A stretch of DNA of 64,000 bases. It comes from CAYRHJ01 sp964424105 (lineage in GTDB: Bacteria; Planctomycetota; Phycisphaerae; UBA1845). Position numbers and translations under genes: made by a program. Under the pieces are notes generated by a model. It was given only the letters and a program-made list of their open reading frames with translations. It did not search any database and was not told where the DNA came from. Positions within the stretch are counted from its first letter, which is position 1; the number at the start of each line of letters is the position of its first letter. The stretch spans positions 75,114 through 139,113 of the forward strand of contig CAYRHJ010000007.1 of assembly GCA_964424105.1 (NCBI GenBank), read 5' to 3'. Shown in pieces: positions 1 to 7,911 of this stretch.

Positions 1-108
1 CCCGTTCGGGGCGGCGGAATGCCTCGCCTAGAGTGTCACGGACGCCGATAGAATGACGATAGCGCCGCTGACTGGTGAAAAAAGGCGGGTGGGCATACAA
101 TCTGCCGG

Positions 109-681
109 ATGATCCTGGTCATCGACAATTACGATTCGTTCACCTACAACCTCGTGCAGCGCATCGGCGAGATCGATCCCGGTCTGACGGTCGACGTCCG
201 CCGAAACGATCAATTAACACTGGCCGACGTCGATCAACTGTCACCCACGCACGTGATCATTTCGCCAGGCCCATGCACGCCGAACGAGGCGGGGATCAGC
301 ATGGACGTCGTTCGCGCGCTGGCCGGCAGGGTTCCCGTGCTCGGTGTGTGTTTGGGGCATCAATGCCTGGCCCAGGCGTTCGGGGCGGACATCGTCCGGG
401 CGGAACGATTGATGCACGGCAAGACCAGTCGCATTCGCCACGATGGCCGGGGCGTGTTCCGCGAGCTGGAAAACCCATTCACCGCGACGCGCTACCATTC
501 GCTGACCATCGATCGAGCATCGCTACCCGATGATTTTGAGATCACCGCCTGGGCGGACGATGGCCAGGAGATCATGGGCATTCGCCACAATCGCCATACG
601 CTGGAGGGCGTGCAGTTTCATCCGGAGAGCTTTCTGACGACGGAGGGTGTCAAACTGGTCGCGAATTTCCTGGCGATGTGA
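109..681 (+). CDS. pabA: Glutamine amidotransferase subunit of aminodeoxychorismate/anthranilate synthase
   Basis: This 190-residue class I glutamine amidotransferase supplies ammonia from glutamine to a chorismate-using partner (PabB or TrpE). The opening ILVIDNYDSFTYNLVQ is typical of the family. The nucleophile is Cys81 in GVCLGHQ, and His171/Glu173 in VQFHPES complete the triad. Length is normal for a stand-alone subunit. No pabB or trpE lies in the window, so folate and tryptophan roles cannot be separated; the same subunit may serve both. A TACAAT hexamer at 96-101 sits 7 nt before the ATG with no Shine-Dalgarno between, which suggests a leaderless transcript. Confidence 0.93.
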   Translation: MILVIDNYDSFTYNLVQRIGEIDPGLTVDVRRNDQLTLADVDQLSPTHVIISPGPCTPNEAGISMDVVRALAGRVPVLGVCLGHQCLAQAFGADIVRAERLMHGKTSRIRHDGRGVFRELENPFTATRYHSLTIDRASLPDDFEITAWADDGQEIMGIRHNRHTLEGVQFHPESFLTTEGVKLVANFLAM

Positions 682-748
682 TGCCAGTCTAACGAATCAA
701 TCCGATATCGAGGACGACCGGCGCGTTGATCGAAATGAGAGATGGACG

Positions 749-2395
749 CTAGCGATTCACACGAAAAACGGCCACCTGCGGGCCTTCGCGATTCGACGTC
801 GTATCAAATGGTGCAGGTGGGGAGCTGAGAAACGTGACGCGGCGATCGCGTAACGCGGTTTCAACCTGCTCGCGAATCCAGGCGGGGGTTAACTGATGAT
901 GATTGACTGACACGAGCATCAGCCCGTCGGGTTCTATCAGCGACGCGCTTTCCTTCAAAAGCCGGACCATGTCGCGCTCGACCTGGAAGACGTCACCCGA
1001 TTTTCGCTGGCGGGAAAACGTGGGCGGATCGAGCAGGATCATGTCAAAGCGCAATTTCTGACGATTGGCACGCCGGATGAAGTCGAATGCCTCGGAACGA
1101 TAGAAGCGATGATTGTCCAGCGGTACGTTGTTGGCTTGGAAATTGCGTTTGCCCCATTCCAGACATTTGACGGATAGATCGACGTTCGCGGTGGAAGTCG
1201 CCCCACCCTTGGCTGCGGCGACGGAAAAGGTGCAGGTGTAAGCGAACATGTTGAGCACGCGCCGGTCACGTGCATGCTCCGCCACCCAGCGGCGATTCTC
1301 GCGATGCTCGATAAACATACCGACCTGATACCCCTCGCAGGGTCTGATCAGATATCGAACACCGTATTCCACGACGGGGAACTCCTCGTCCGCGGGCGGT
1401 CCGGCCAACGGATTGGCGTCGGAATCGAGACTCAATTCCTCGTCCGACCGATGGCTTCTGTCCCGCGGGATGTTCTTGACGTAGACCGTCCTGACATCCA
1501 ACTGTTCGCGGCACCAATCGGCTACAAGTCCTAAATCCGCCTTCCCACCCTGAAATCGGCCTATCAACACGTTCATGACCGCGACGTCGCCATATCGATT
1601 CACCAGCAGTCCGGGCAGGCCGTCTTCTCGCCCGTCGGCCAATCGATAAACGTCACCATCGAAATCCACCAGCCGGGGCAATCGGATGGAAAGGGCAAAA
1701 CTGAGACCGTCGGTAATGGGGCGAGGACCCTCGGCTGCACTGCGGAATGACGGCGGCGCTCCCGCCGAGGCTCGCAGGTTGACCCGCAGGCTCGGAACCA
1801 CGACCTGAATGGACTCGACGTGCAAATAAACGCGGCCGACCGGGGTCTTGCGGCGGGTGGGGTTCAGGGGGGAATCGCCCATCGCGGGGATGTGCATGCG
1901 TTGCAGGGATTCGCGAACCCGTCGAGTGTTGAGCAAATGGCTTTCGAACGTCAGAAGCGAACCTAGGCTGGTCCGGCGGTTCGATACGACGCGGATGTTG
2001 TTTGATCCGAGCTTTCGTTCCAGCTTCGTTGCCTTGACCTTGCGCTTGGCCTTATTTTCCGTGGGGGCTTTAATAAATCCGCTACAAGCGGCAACAAAAC
2101 GGAACGTGGCTTGGTCGTTTGAAATGGCTTCGAAAAACCCGTCGCGTGCTCGCCGTGACTTGGCCAGCACAAGTACGCCGGAACAGCGGCGATCGAGGAC
2201 ATGACAGGCATATAGTTCGGTGCATTGGGCCATGCGGCACAGCAGCCGCAAGGTTGCCCGTGATTCGACAACCTTGTCGTTGGAGGTTGAATCTTGTGCC
2301 AGAACGAATAAACCCGCGGGCTTGTTGACGATGAGGTAATGCTCGTCCTGATGTAGGATATTCAGGAACCCGTTGGCCAATTCCAGGGCATTCAT
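749..2395 (-). CDS. Fusion of RluA-like pseudouridine synthase and RlmI-like class I rRNA methyltransferase
   Basis: Two RNA-modification domains sit in one 548-residue chain. Residues about 10-205 resemble the RluA family: NKPAG near the N-terminus and HVLDRRCSGVLVLAK with the expected catalytic Asp68. From about residue 230 the protein follows RlmI/RlmK-type SAM methyltransferases: DGLPGLLVNRYGD, VGMFIEHRENRRW, the SAM-binding stretch VLNMFAYTCTFSVAAAKGGA and the LLDPPTF motif (about 454-460). It probably modifies rRNA with both a pseudouridine and a 5-methylcytosine, or one domain guides the other; the targets are not visible. It is transcribed divergently from the class V aminotransferase. 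The N-terminal domain diverges from canonical RluA (HVLD instead of HRLD), so its activity is less certain than that of the methyltransferase. Confidence 0.85.
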   Translation of the reverse strand: MNALELANGFLNILHQDEHYLIVNKPAGLFVLAQDSTSNDKVVESRATLRLLCRMAQCTELYACHVLDRRCSGVLVLAKSRRARDGFFEAISNDQATFRFVAACSGFIKAPTENKAKRKVKATKLERKLGSNNIRVVSNRRTSLGSLLTFESHLLNTRRVRESLQRMHIPAMGDSPLNPTRRKTPVGRVYLHVESIQVVVPSLRVNLRASAGAPPSFRSAAEGPRPITDGLSFALSIRLPRLVDFDGDVYRLADGREDGLPGLLVNRYGDVAVMNVLIGRFQGGKADLGLVADWCREQLDVRTVYVKNIPRDRSHRSDEELSLDSDANPLAGPPADEEFPVVEYGVRYLIRPCEGYQVGMFIEHRENRRWVAEHARDRRVLNMFAYTCTFSVAAAKGGATSTANVDLSVKCLEWGKRNFQANNVPLDNHRFYRSEAFDFIRRANRQKLRFDMILLDPPTFSRQRKSGDVFQVERDMVRLLKESASLIEPDGLMLVSVNHHQLTPAWIREQVETALRDRRVTFLSSPPAPFDTTSNREGPQVAVFRVNR

Positions 2396-2591
2396 GGGAC
2401 CATGGTGCGTCCTTCTCCTCCCGTCGTCAAATTGGATTTGTCAGGGACCGATAAGCGGGAATTTGGGCCGGGGCACTTCGGTGGCGGCAGAAAGTTGGCG
2501 CGCGTCACGCGGGTGACGGTGGTATAATGTGAATGGGCATTTGGTTATGGATTCCCGGGGGAACGAATCGGGCATCGATCGGACGAGAACC

Positions 2592-3719
2592 ATGGACTGG
2601 AATGAAGTCCGCGAAGAGTTTGCCATCACGCGGAATTACAACTTTCAGAATCACGCGGCGGTGGCGCCGATTTCTCGACCGGCGGCGGAGGCTGCGCGCC
2701 GTTACCTGCGTCATGCGGAGGAAAACGCCTACCTGGACGGCGAGTTTTATCGCCATGCGGATCACGTTCGACAATTGGCGGCGGAGCTTATCAACGCCAA
2801 GCCTGACGAAGTGACGTTCATCAAGAATACGACGGAGGGAATCAATTTCGTTGCCAACGGCTTGACGTGGAAGAGCGACGACAACGTCGTAGTCACCAAC
2901 GTCGAGTTTCCGTCGAATCTTTATCCCTGGATGAACTTGAAGTCGCGCGGGGTGAAAGTTCGGATGGCGATGGAGGACGGGGGGCGCATTCCGCTGGAGC
3001 GCATTATCGAAGCCATCGACAGTCGCACGCGTGTGGTGGCGATTTCGTCGGTGCAGTTCGCCAGCGGATTTCGCACGGACTTGGCGACGCTGGGTGATTA
3101 TTGCCAGCGAAAGGGCGTGTTTCTGTGCGTGGACGCGATTCAATCGTTGGGGGCTATGCCCATCGACGTCAAGGCGATGCACATCGATTTTCTTTCCGCC
3201 GACGCACACAAATGGTTGTGTGGGCCGGAGGGCATTGGTGTTTTCTACGTGAGTCGAGAGATTCAAGGTTATCTGCGGCCGAGTTGCGTGGGCTGGATGT
3301 CGGTGAAAAAGCCGTTCGATTTCGATCACGTGGCGTTCGATTTGTCCGACGCGATACGCCGGTTCGACAGCGGTGCCTACAACCTGGTGGGTATCTATGC
3401 GCTGGGCGGCAGCTTGGAGATCATTCTCAAGATCGGCGTGGATCATATTTGTCGGCGACTGATGTTCTTGACCGACCGGCTGGTGAGCGGGATTCGCGAC
3501 AAGGGTTACCGCGTGGTCAGTTCGCGGAATCGCGCCGAGGCCAGCGGCATCGTTGCCTTCTGCTCGGACGTTCATGATCACGAGGAGATTCAACGGCATT
3601 TGCAGGCGGAGCATCGCTTGGTGATCGCGGTCCGTCGCGGTCGCTTGCGCTCCAGCCCCCATTTCTACAACACCGAACAGGAAATCGATCAGTTGATCGA
3701 ATTCCTTCCGAAACATTAG
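2592..3719 (+). CDS. Class V aminotransferase (cysteine desulfurase/epimerase-like PLP enzyme)
   Basis: This is a PLP-dependent fold type I enzyme of the class V family that includes cysteine desulfurases and isopenicillin-N epimerases. The PLP lysine is Lys207 in SADAHKWLCGPEG, with the preceding VDAIQSLGAMPID aspartate that contacts the cofactor nitrogen, and TFIKNTTEGIN forms the phosphate-binding region. The open frame extends upstream to 2529. The ATG at 2592 is preferred because GGACGAG precedes it and homology-like sequence begins there. There is no active-site cysteine loop typical of SufS/IscS, so an amino-acid lyase or epimerase role is as likely as sulfur transfer. It converges on the coiled-coil gene, with REP-like repeats between the two. 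Confidence 0.82.
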   Translation: MDWNEVREEFAITRNYNFQNHAAVAPISRPAAEAARRYLRHAEENAYLDGEFYRHADHVRQLAAELINAKPDEVTFIKNTTEGINFVANGLTWKSDDNVVVTNVEFPSNLYPWMNLKSRGVKVRMAMEDGGRIPLERIIEAIDSRTRVVAISSVQFASGFRTDLATLGDYCQRKGVFLCVDAIQSLGAMPIDVKAMHIDFLSADAHKWLCGPEGIGVFYVSREIQGYLRPSCVGWMSVKKPFDFDHVAFDLSDAIRRFDSGAYNLVGIYALGGSLEIILKIGVDHICRRLMFLTDRLVSGIRDKGYRVVSSRNRAEASGIVAFCSDVHDHEEIQRHLQAEHRLVIAVRRGRLRSSPHFYNTEQEIDQLIEFLPKH

Positions 3720-3735
3720 GGTGTTTTAATCATTG

Positions 3736-3920
3736 CATGGTCCAGTGAACGATGGTCGTCGTTTCCAGGAAAGCTGGAAACCGCGACGATCTTGTCTGGA
3801 CCCCTGCTTTCGCCGGGGTGACGGCTTCGCCTTGGTGACGGCGCAGGCTGTCATTCCGGCGCAGGCCGGAATCCAGCCGTCAGTGCGGCTTTCTGGACCC
3901 CGGCTTTCGCCGGGGTGACG
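3736..3920. repeat. REP-like palindromes and a ~90-bp interspersed repeat between convergent genes
   Basis: The 227-bp convergent gap holds three palindromic units of the form CTGGA(T/C)(C/T)CCGGC-TTTCG-CCGG(A/G)(A/G)TGACG, near 3796-3828, 3849-3876 and 3892-3920. The first belongs to a longer ~90-bp repeat that begins near 3736 and recurs at 63873-63962 at the other end of the window. No gene is visible here. Confidence 0.75.
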
Positions 3921-3946
3921 TAACTCTTTTTGCGCGGGCTCTGACG

Positions 3947-5002
3947 TTATTTTTCCAGAAGGGCAACGCGTGATTCGTGCAGTTCCTTTTCGCGGAGGAG
4001 GGCGCGTTCGACCCGGTCTTCAAGGTGCATCAAGGCACCTCTCACCTCGTTCTCGAATTCGTGCGTTGACGTGGCGTCGCGGATGGCTCCGTGGATCCAG
4101 GTCGCGCCGAGATCGGCGGCGATTCGTTCAAACGTTGACTTCAATCGAGCAAGCTCCAGATTGGCGGGGCATTCTTCGCTCATGTCCAGTTCACCGATCA
4201 TCTCGGCCAGCTTTTGCATGCCGTCGCGGGCCCGTGATATGACGGGTCGATGGGTTTGGCTTTGAACCGCGTTCCAGGCGGTATTGACGATCAGCCCGGT
4301 CGTTCCGCGAACCTGTTTGTTGCGAGCGCGATGAAGTGATCGCTTGACGCTTTCCAATCGCTCGAGCACGAACTTAGCCTCCTGCATGACCCGTTCGATT
4401 TGGCGGCGAGCTTTTTGAGCGTGGTCCAGGTCGGCGACGATTCCGCGCAGCTTGTTGGCTGTTTCGGTCTCCTGCGCAAGGATTGTTTGGGCGCGCTGGT
4501 CGAGCAATCGTTGGTATTCGGTTTCGGTGCCCTGAAGCGAGTCGAGCTGATTCTCGATTTCCTGAAGCTGCAAGGCCATCTCGTCAATAACACGCAGGAG
4601 TTTCTCGTGTTCCTGCCGGGACTCGTACTGACGGTTGCGCCAGGTTTCGACTTGCTGATCCTGGCGCGCAAAAAGCGAGGTCAGCAGACCCAGCAGGCCG
4701 GGGTTTTCCAGCCGATTGATTTCCGCTTCGACCTGCTCCAGCTCCGATTCAAGGTACTGCAATTGGTAGGCGTCTTGTTTGAAGCGGTCTTCGAGATCGA
4801 CCTTTTCCCGGCGGAGCCGTTCTTGCAACTCGAGTTGGCGGCGGACGGTGACGCTTTGATTATCGGCAGTGGGATCCACGAATCGTCTCCATTGTGTTGC
4901 AGCACGGCGGACGAAGCAGGTTTCGGCCAGAATGGGGAGGGGCTTAACTATGCGGTTGGGCGACGAAGCCTGGCGAAACGGATCGGTTGCGCACGCATTC
5001 AA
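3947..5002 (-). CDS. Hypothetical coiled-coil protein
   Basis: I do not recognise the family. Up to 351 residues are encoded, and about residues 55-250 are charged heptad-like sequence rich in Glu, Gln, Arg and Leu, consistent with long coiled coils. A short glycine/leucine break (NPGLLGLLTSLFARQD) interrupts the coil and may form a hairpin or membrane-proximal turn. The 5002 start is TTG. The first 41 residues are not coil-like, and GTG at 4879, just before DPTADNQS, is a plausible alternative. It lies 30 bp downstream of the PH-domain gene on the same strand, so the two may be co-transcribed, and a structural or envelope-associated role is possible. Confidence 0.7.
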   Translation of the reverse strand: MNACATDPFRQASSPNRIVKPLPILAETCFVRRAATQWRRFVDPTADNQSVTVRRQLELQERLRREKVDLEDRFKQDAYQLQYLESELEQVEAEINRLENPGLLGLLTSLFARQDQQVETWRNRQYESRQEHEKLLRVIDEMALQLQEIENQLDSLQGTETEYQRLLDQRAQTILAQETETANKLRGIVADLDHAQKARRQIERVMQEAKFVLERLESVKRSLHRARNKQVRGTTGLIVNTAWNAVQSQTHRPVISRARDGMQKLAEMIGELDMSEECPANLELARLKSTFERIAADLGATWIHGAIRDATSTHEFENEVRGALMHLEDRVERALLREKELHESRVALLEK

Positions 5003-5032
5003 GGCAGAATTTTGCGGACCCCAATTTGGCGG

Positions 5033-5701
5033 TTACAGGTGCGGTTGGCAGTCCAAGGCACGGCGGATGGCTTTGCGGACCTCGGTGTGGATTTCCTGGG
5101 GATGGGTCACGTTGGCCCAGGCGACGCGTCGATCGCCTTCGGGCGCGAGAACGAAGTGAAGCGTCCCTAACCGGGTCAGGGATTCACCGAAGTTGGCGGT
5201 GATGGCGGTGTTTCGAATGTTCACCAGCGGACATTCGAACACTTCGGATTTGAAAACTCCCTGAATGGTCATCACCCGCCGATTGGTCAGGACGTAGGAG
5301 CGCGACACCCAACGCAACATGGCCACACCGATGCGAGCGCCCATGATGGCGAGCATGGAGGTCATCAGGCGGGACTCGGAAATGTTGGATACGATTTCGG
5401 CGATCCAACCCGCGGCGGCCAGGATCACGAGGGTCACCACGATCCAGTTTATGGAGTCGAACAGAATGAACCAGGGTGAAGGCTTGATGGCGAAGATGAT
5501 GGATTCGCCGCCGCCGATGAGGTCGGGCGGGACGAGCGTCATTTCTACGGGATGGGTTTCAGCTACGGCTTCGGTTGACCCTCGCGCCACGGCTGCGTGG
5601 ACGGCGGCGGGGCGGGCGCCGCGGGGCGAAAACTCGAACGACAGGCTGGGAGCCGCGGGGATCGTGTCGCAGGGGCGATTGGTCGTGGTTTCGAGTCGCA
5701 T
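5033..5701 (-). CDS. Membrane protein with bacterial PH (bPH2) domain
   Basis: The 222-residue protein has a hydrophobic stretch around residues 75-100 (WIVVTLVILAAAGWIAEIV) and a second one near 120-135. These are followed by the bPH2 signature: YVLTNRRVMTIQGVFKSE, CPLVNIRNT and a C-terminal strand with TLHFVLAPEG. Family members are usually membrane-anchored proteins with a cytosolic PH-like fold and unknown ligands. The N-terminal 45 residues are low-complexity Ala/Pro/Thr. It sits between hpt and the coiled-coil gene on the same strand and may share their transcript. Confidence 0.82.
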   Translation of the reverse strand: MRLETTTNRPCDTIPAAPSLSFEFSPRGARPAAVHAAVARGSTEAVAETHPVEMTLVPPDLIGGGESIIFAIKPSPWFILFDSINWIVVTLVILAAAGWIAEIVSNISESRLMTSMLAIMGARIGVAMLRWVSRSYVLTNRRVMTIQGVFKSEVFECPLVNIRNTAITANFGESLTRLGTLHFVLAPEGDRRVAWANVTHPQEIHTEVRKAIRRALDCQPHL

Positions 5702-5757
5702 GTTTCTATCCGATCAAACGTCGCAACGGATAATGCCCACGTGTCGTGCCAAGCCGA

Positions 5758-6303
5758 TCAGTAGGCGGACGGCTTGAGCACGGCGATGTGCGGCAAATTC
5801 CGATATTGACCATCATAATCAAGTCCATAGCCAACCACAAACTCGTCTTCGATATCAAATCCGACGAAATCAGCCTGAATGCCCTGATGGTCCTTGTTGG
5901 TCTTCCTTAGCAAGACGGCGGTCGCGATGGATTCGACGTTTCGAGCCGCCATCTCGCGTTGCACGAGCCGCAAGGTGTTTCCGGTGTCGAGGATGTCGTC
6001 GACGATGAGAACGGACCGGTTTCGAAGGTCAGCTCCGGCGTCGAGCCAACTCCTGATTTCAGCCCCGCGAGACTCGGTGGATCGGCCGGGGTAGCTCGTC
6101 ACGCTGACCACCTCCACCCGCATTCTTATCGGCAGTTGGCGCATCAGGTCCGCCAGAAAAACGATGGCGCCGTTCAGAATGGGCACCAGAACCAGGGGAT
6201 GCGGTTGTTCGTGATACCGGCGAGTGATTTCGGCAGCCATCTCCGAAACCCTGTGGGCCAATTGCGTTTGGGAGATGATGATTCGATCGATGTCACTGTG
6301 CAT
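5758..6303 (-). CDS. hpt: Hypoxanthine phosphoribosyltransferase
   Basis: This 181-residue type I phosphoribosyltransferase salvages hypoxanthine (and probably guanine) with PRPP to give IMP/GMP in the cytosol. The PRPP loop is VLIVDDILDTGNT. LVPILNGAIVFLADLMR, VSVTSYPG and the DFVGFDIEDEFVVGYGLDY purine-binding stretch match bacterial Hpt. Length is standard. It lies 27 bp downstream of nadA on the same strand, so nucleotide salvage and NAD synthesis genes may be co-transcribed. Confidence 0.95.
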   Translation of the reverse strand: MHSDIDRIIISQTQLAHRVSEMAAEITRRYHEQPHPLVLVPILNGAIVFLADLMRQLPIRMRVEVVSVTSYPGRSTESRGAEIRSWLDAGADLRNRSVLIVDDILDTGNTLRLVQREMAARNVESIATAVLLRKTNKDHQGIQADFVGFDIEDEFVVGYGLDYDGQYRNLPHIAVLKPSAY

Positions 6304-6330
6304 GGGTCGTGGGTCGATTGGAACCGCCGA

Positions 6331-7443
6331 TCACCGCGCCGCCACTGGCCCGGCTGCGGCGTGGGACAGCATACGGTCCAACGCGACCAGCGCCCAGCGC
6401 CGCACGTCAGGCTCGACACGAATGCGGTTCACCGGCTGATCGCTAGCGAGGCTATCCAGTGCGTATAGCAGATGCTTGGGATCGATACGGTACATGGTCG
6501 TGCACAGACACTGGATCCCAGCCAGGGAGCGGATGGACTTGTCCGCGTGCTGCTGGGCGAGACGGGTAATCAGGTGGATTTCGGTTCCGATGGCCCACTT
6601 CGAGCCGGGCGGCGAGTTCCGCACGGTCTGGATGATGTATTCGGTGCTTCCCACGTCGTCGGCCTTTTGAACCACCTCCCAGGTGCACTCGGGATGGACG
6701 AGGATTCGAATGTCGGGATCAACCCGTCGCAACTCGTCGCAGTTGGCCGGCGTGAACAAACCATGAACACTGCAATGCCCCTTCCAGAGGAAAAATCGCG
6801 CGTTGGCAATCTGCTGACTGTTCAATCCGCCGGACGGCTTGGCTGGATCGTATAACACCATACTTTCCAACGGGAAGCCCATGGCGAATGCGGTGTTTCG
6901 GCCCAGGTGCTGATCGGGCAGAAAGATGACTTTGTCGCCTTGCTCCAGTGCCCAGGCGAGGATTTGGCGGGCGTTGCTGCTGGTACAGCAAGCCCCGCCG
7001 TGCTGCCCGCAGAAGGCTTTGATGTTGGCGGCGGAGTTGACGTAGGTGATAGGAATCAGCGTGCCATTCGTCGTCGCGGTCAAGACATCCCAGGCGTCCT
7101 CGAGTTGGTCGATGTGGGCCATGTCAGCCATGCTGCAACCGGCGGACAAGTCCGGGAGGATGACCTTGACTGACTCGTCGGTCAGAATGTCTGCGGATTC
7201 TGCCATGAAATGCACGCCGCAAAAAACGACGAATTCGGCTTGGGATTGCTGAGCGGCGATTTGTGAAAGCTTCAGGCTGTCGCCGGTGAAATCGGCGAAC
7301 TGGATCACGTCGTCTTTCTGATAATGATGGCCCAGGATGACCAGGCGCGAACCGAGCTGGACCTTTCGCTCGCGGATGCGATCGAGGATCGCCTGCGGCG
7401 AAAGCTCGTCGTACTGGCAGGGCAGCGGGGGTTGAAACAACAC
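6331..7443 (-). CDS. nadA: Quinolinate synthase A
   Basis: The enzyme condenses iminoaspartate with dihydroxyacetone phosphate to quinolinate, a step of de novo NAD synthesis, using a [4Fe-4S] cluster. Visible family features are ILGHHYQKDDVIQFAD, GDSLKLSQ, FCGVHFMAESADIL, HPECTWEV and GIQCLCTTM, which carry the cluster cysteines. The GTG at 7443 is chosen because AAGGAG stands 7 nt upstream. An in-frame ATG at 7473 also exists, 8 nt after a perfect TATAAT, which would allow a leaderless longer form. No nadB or nadC is visible nearby. Confidence 0.95.
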   Translation of the reverse strand: MLFQPPLPCQYDELSPQAILDRIRERKVQLGSRLVILGHHYQKDDVIQFADFTGDSLKLSQIAAQQSQAEFVVFCGVHFMAESADILTDESVKVILPDLSAGCSMADMAHIDQLEDAWDVLTATTNGTLIPITYVNSAANIKAFCGQHGGACCTSSNARQILAWALEQGDKVIFLPDQHLGRNTAFAMGFPLESMVLYDPAKPSGGLNSQQIANARFFLWKGHCSVHGLFTPANCDELRRVDPDIRILVHPECTWEVVQKADDVGSTEYIIQTVRNSPPGSKWAIGTEIHLITRLAQQHADKSIRSLAGIQCLCTTMYRIDPKHLLYALDSLASDQPVNRIRVEPDVRRWALVALDRMLSHAAAGPVAAR

Positions 7444-7481
7444 GGGGGTGCTCCTTAACGACGCCGACACCATCCGCTAGT

Positions 7482-7487
7482 ATTATA
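7482..7487 (-). promoter_or_regulatory. -10 box TATAAT upstream of nadA
   Basis: A perfect TATAAT reads on the minus strand at 7487-7482, ahead of nadA. Only 3 of 6 bases match a -35 element at 17-bp spacing, so this is a -10-dominated assignment. Confidence 0.5.
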
Positions 7488-7505
7488 TCTGACAACGGAA
7501 TCAAT

Positions 7506-7911
7506 AGCATGCCAACTTCAAGAGAATCGAAAAGCCGGAGGCCGGAGGCTGGAGGCCGGAGGCCGGAGGCTGGAGGCGGGGGGCGATCCTGCTGGGTTTC
7601 TCTGTGGCCACACCTCTGTGGCTGAATGATGCGGAGGATGGCCACAGAGGGCACAGAGGCCACAGAGGGCGGTGAGGAAGGGTTTCACGTGACCTTCGAC
7701 TTTCGACTTTTGACTTTCGACTTTTGACTTTTGACTTTTGACTTCGACAAGACCGTCGCAGGAGTAGTAAAGAGAAGGAGAATAGGCCATTCTGAACCAT
7801 AAACTATTTACCGGCCAGCACTTAGGAGTCGTATTGCCGCTTCCTGGTGCTTTTTCCAACTGTGGGCGAGAATGGGGCAAGAGCATGCCAACTTCGCGTG
7901 AAACGAAAAGC
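7506..7911. repeat. Minisatellite block bracketed by a duplicated gene 5' end
   Basis: The nadA/M1-peptidase divergent gap is made of simple repeats. These are a GGAGGCC/GGAGGCT array at 7535-7581, a CCACAGAGG array near 7637-7668, and a heptamer CTTTTGA/CTTTCGA array at 7693-7748. The 30 bp at 7506-7535 and 7882-7911 are near-identical (26/30) and begin AGCATGCCAACTTC. The array block therefore appears to have been inserted with duplication of the sequence around the peptidase start. No convincing gene is visible between 7488 and 7833. Confidence 0.7.

Noticed and set aside
2505..3716. A 403-codon open frame antisense to the class V aminotransferase
   Set aside because: Shadow frame with His/Arg-rich non-protein-like sequence; the plus-strand gene has clear PLP motifs.
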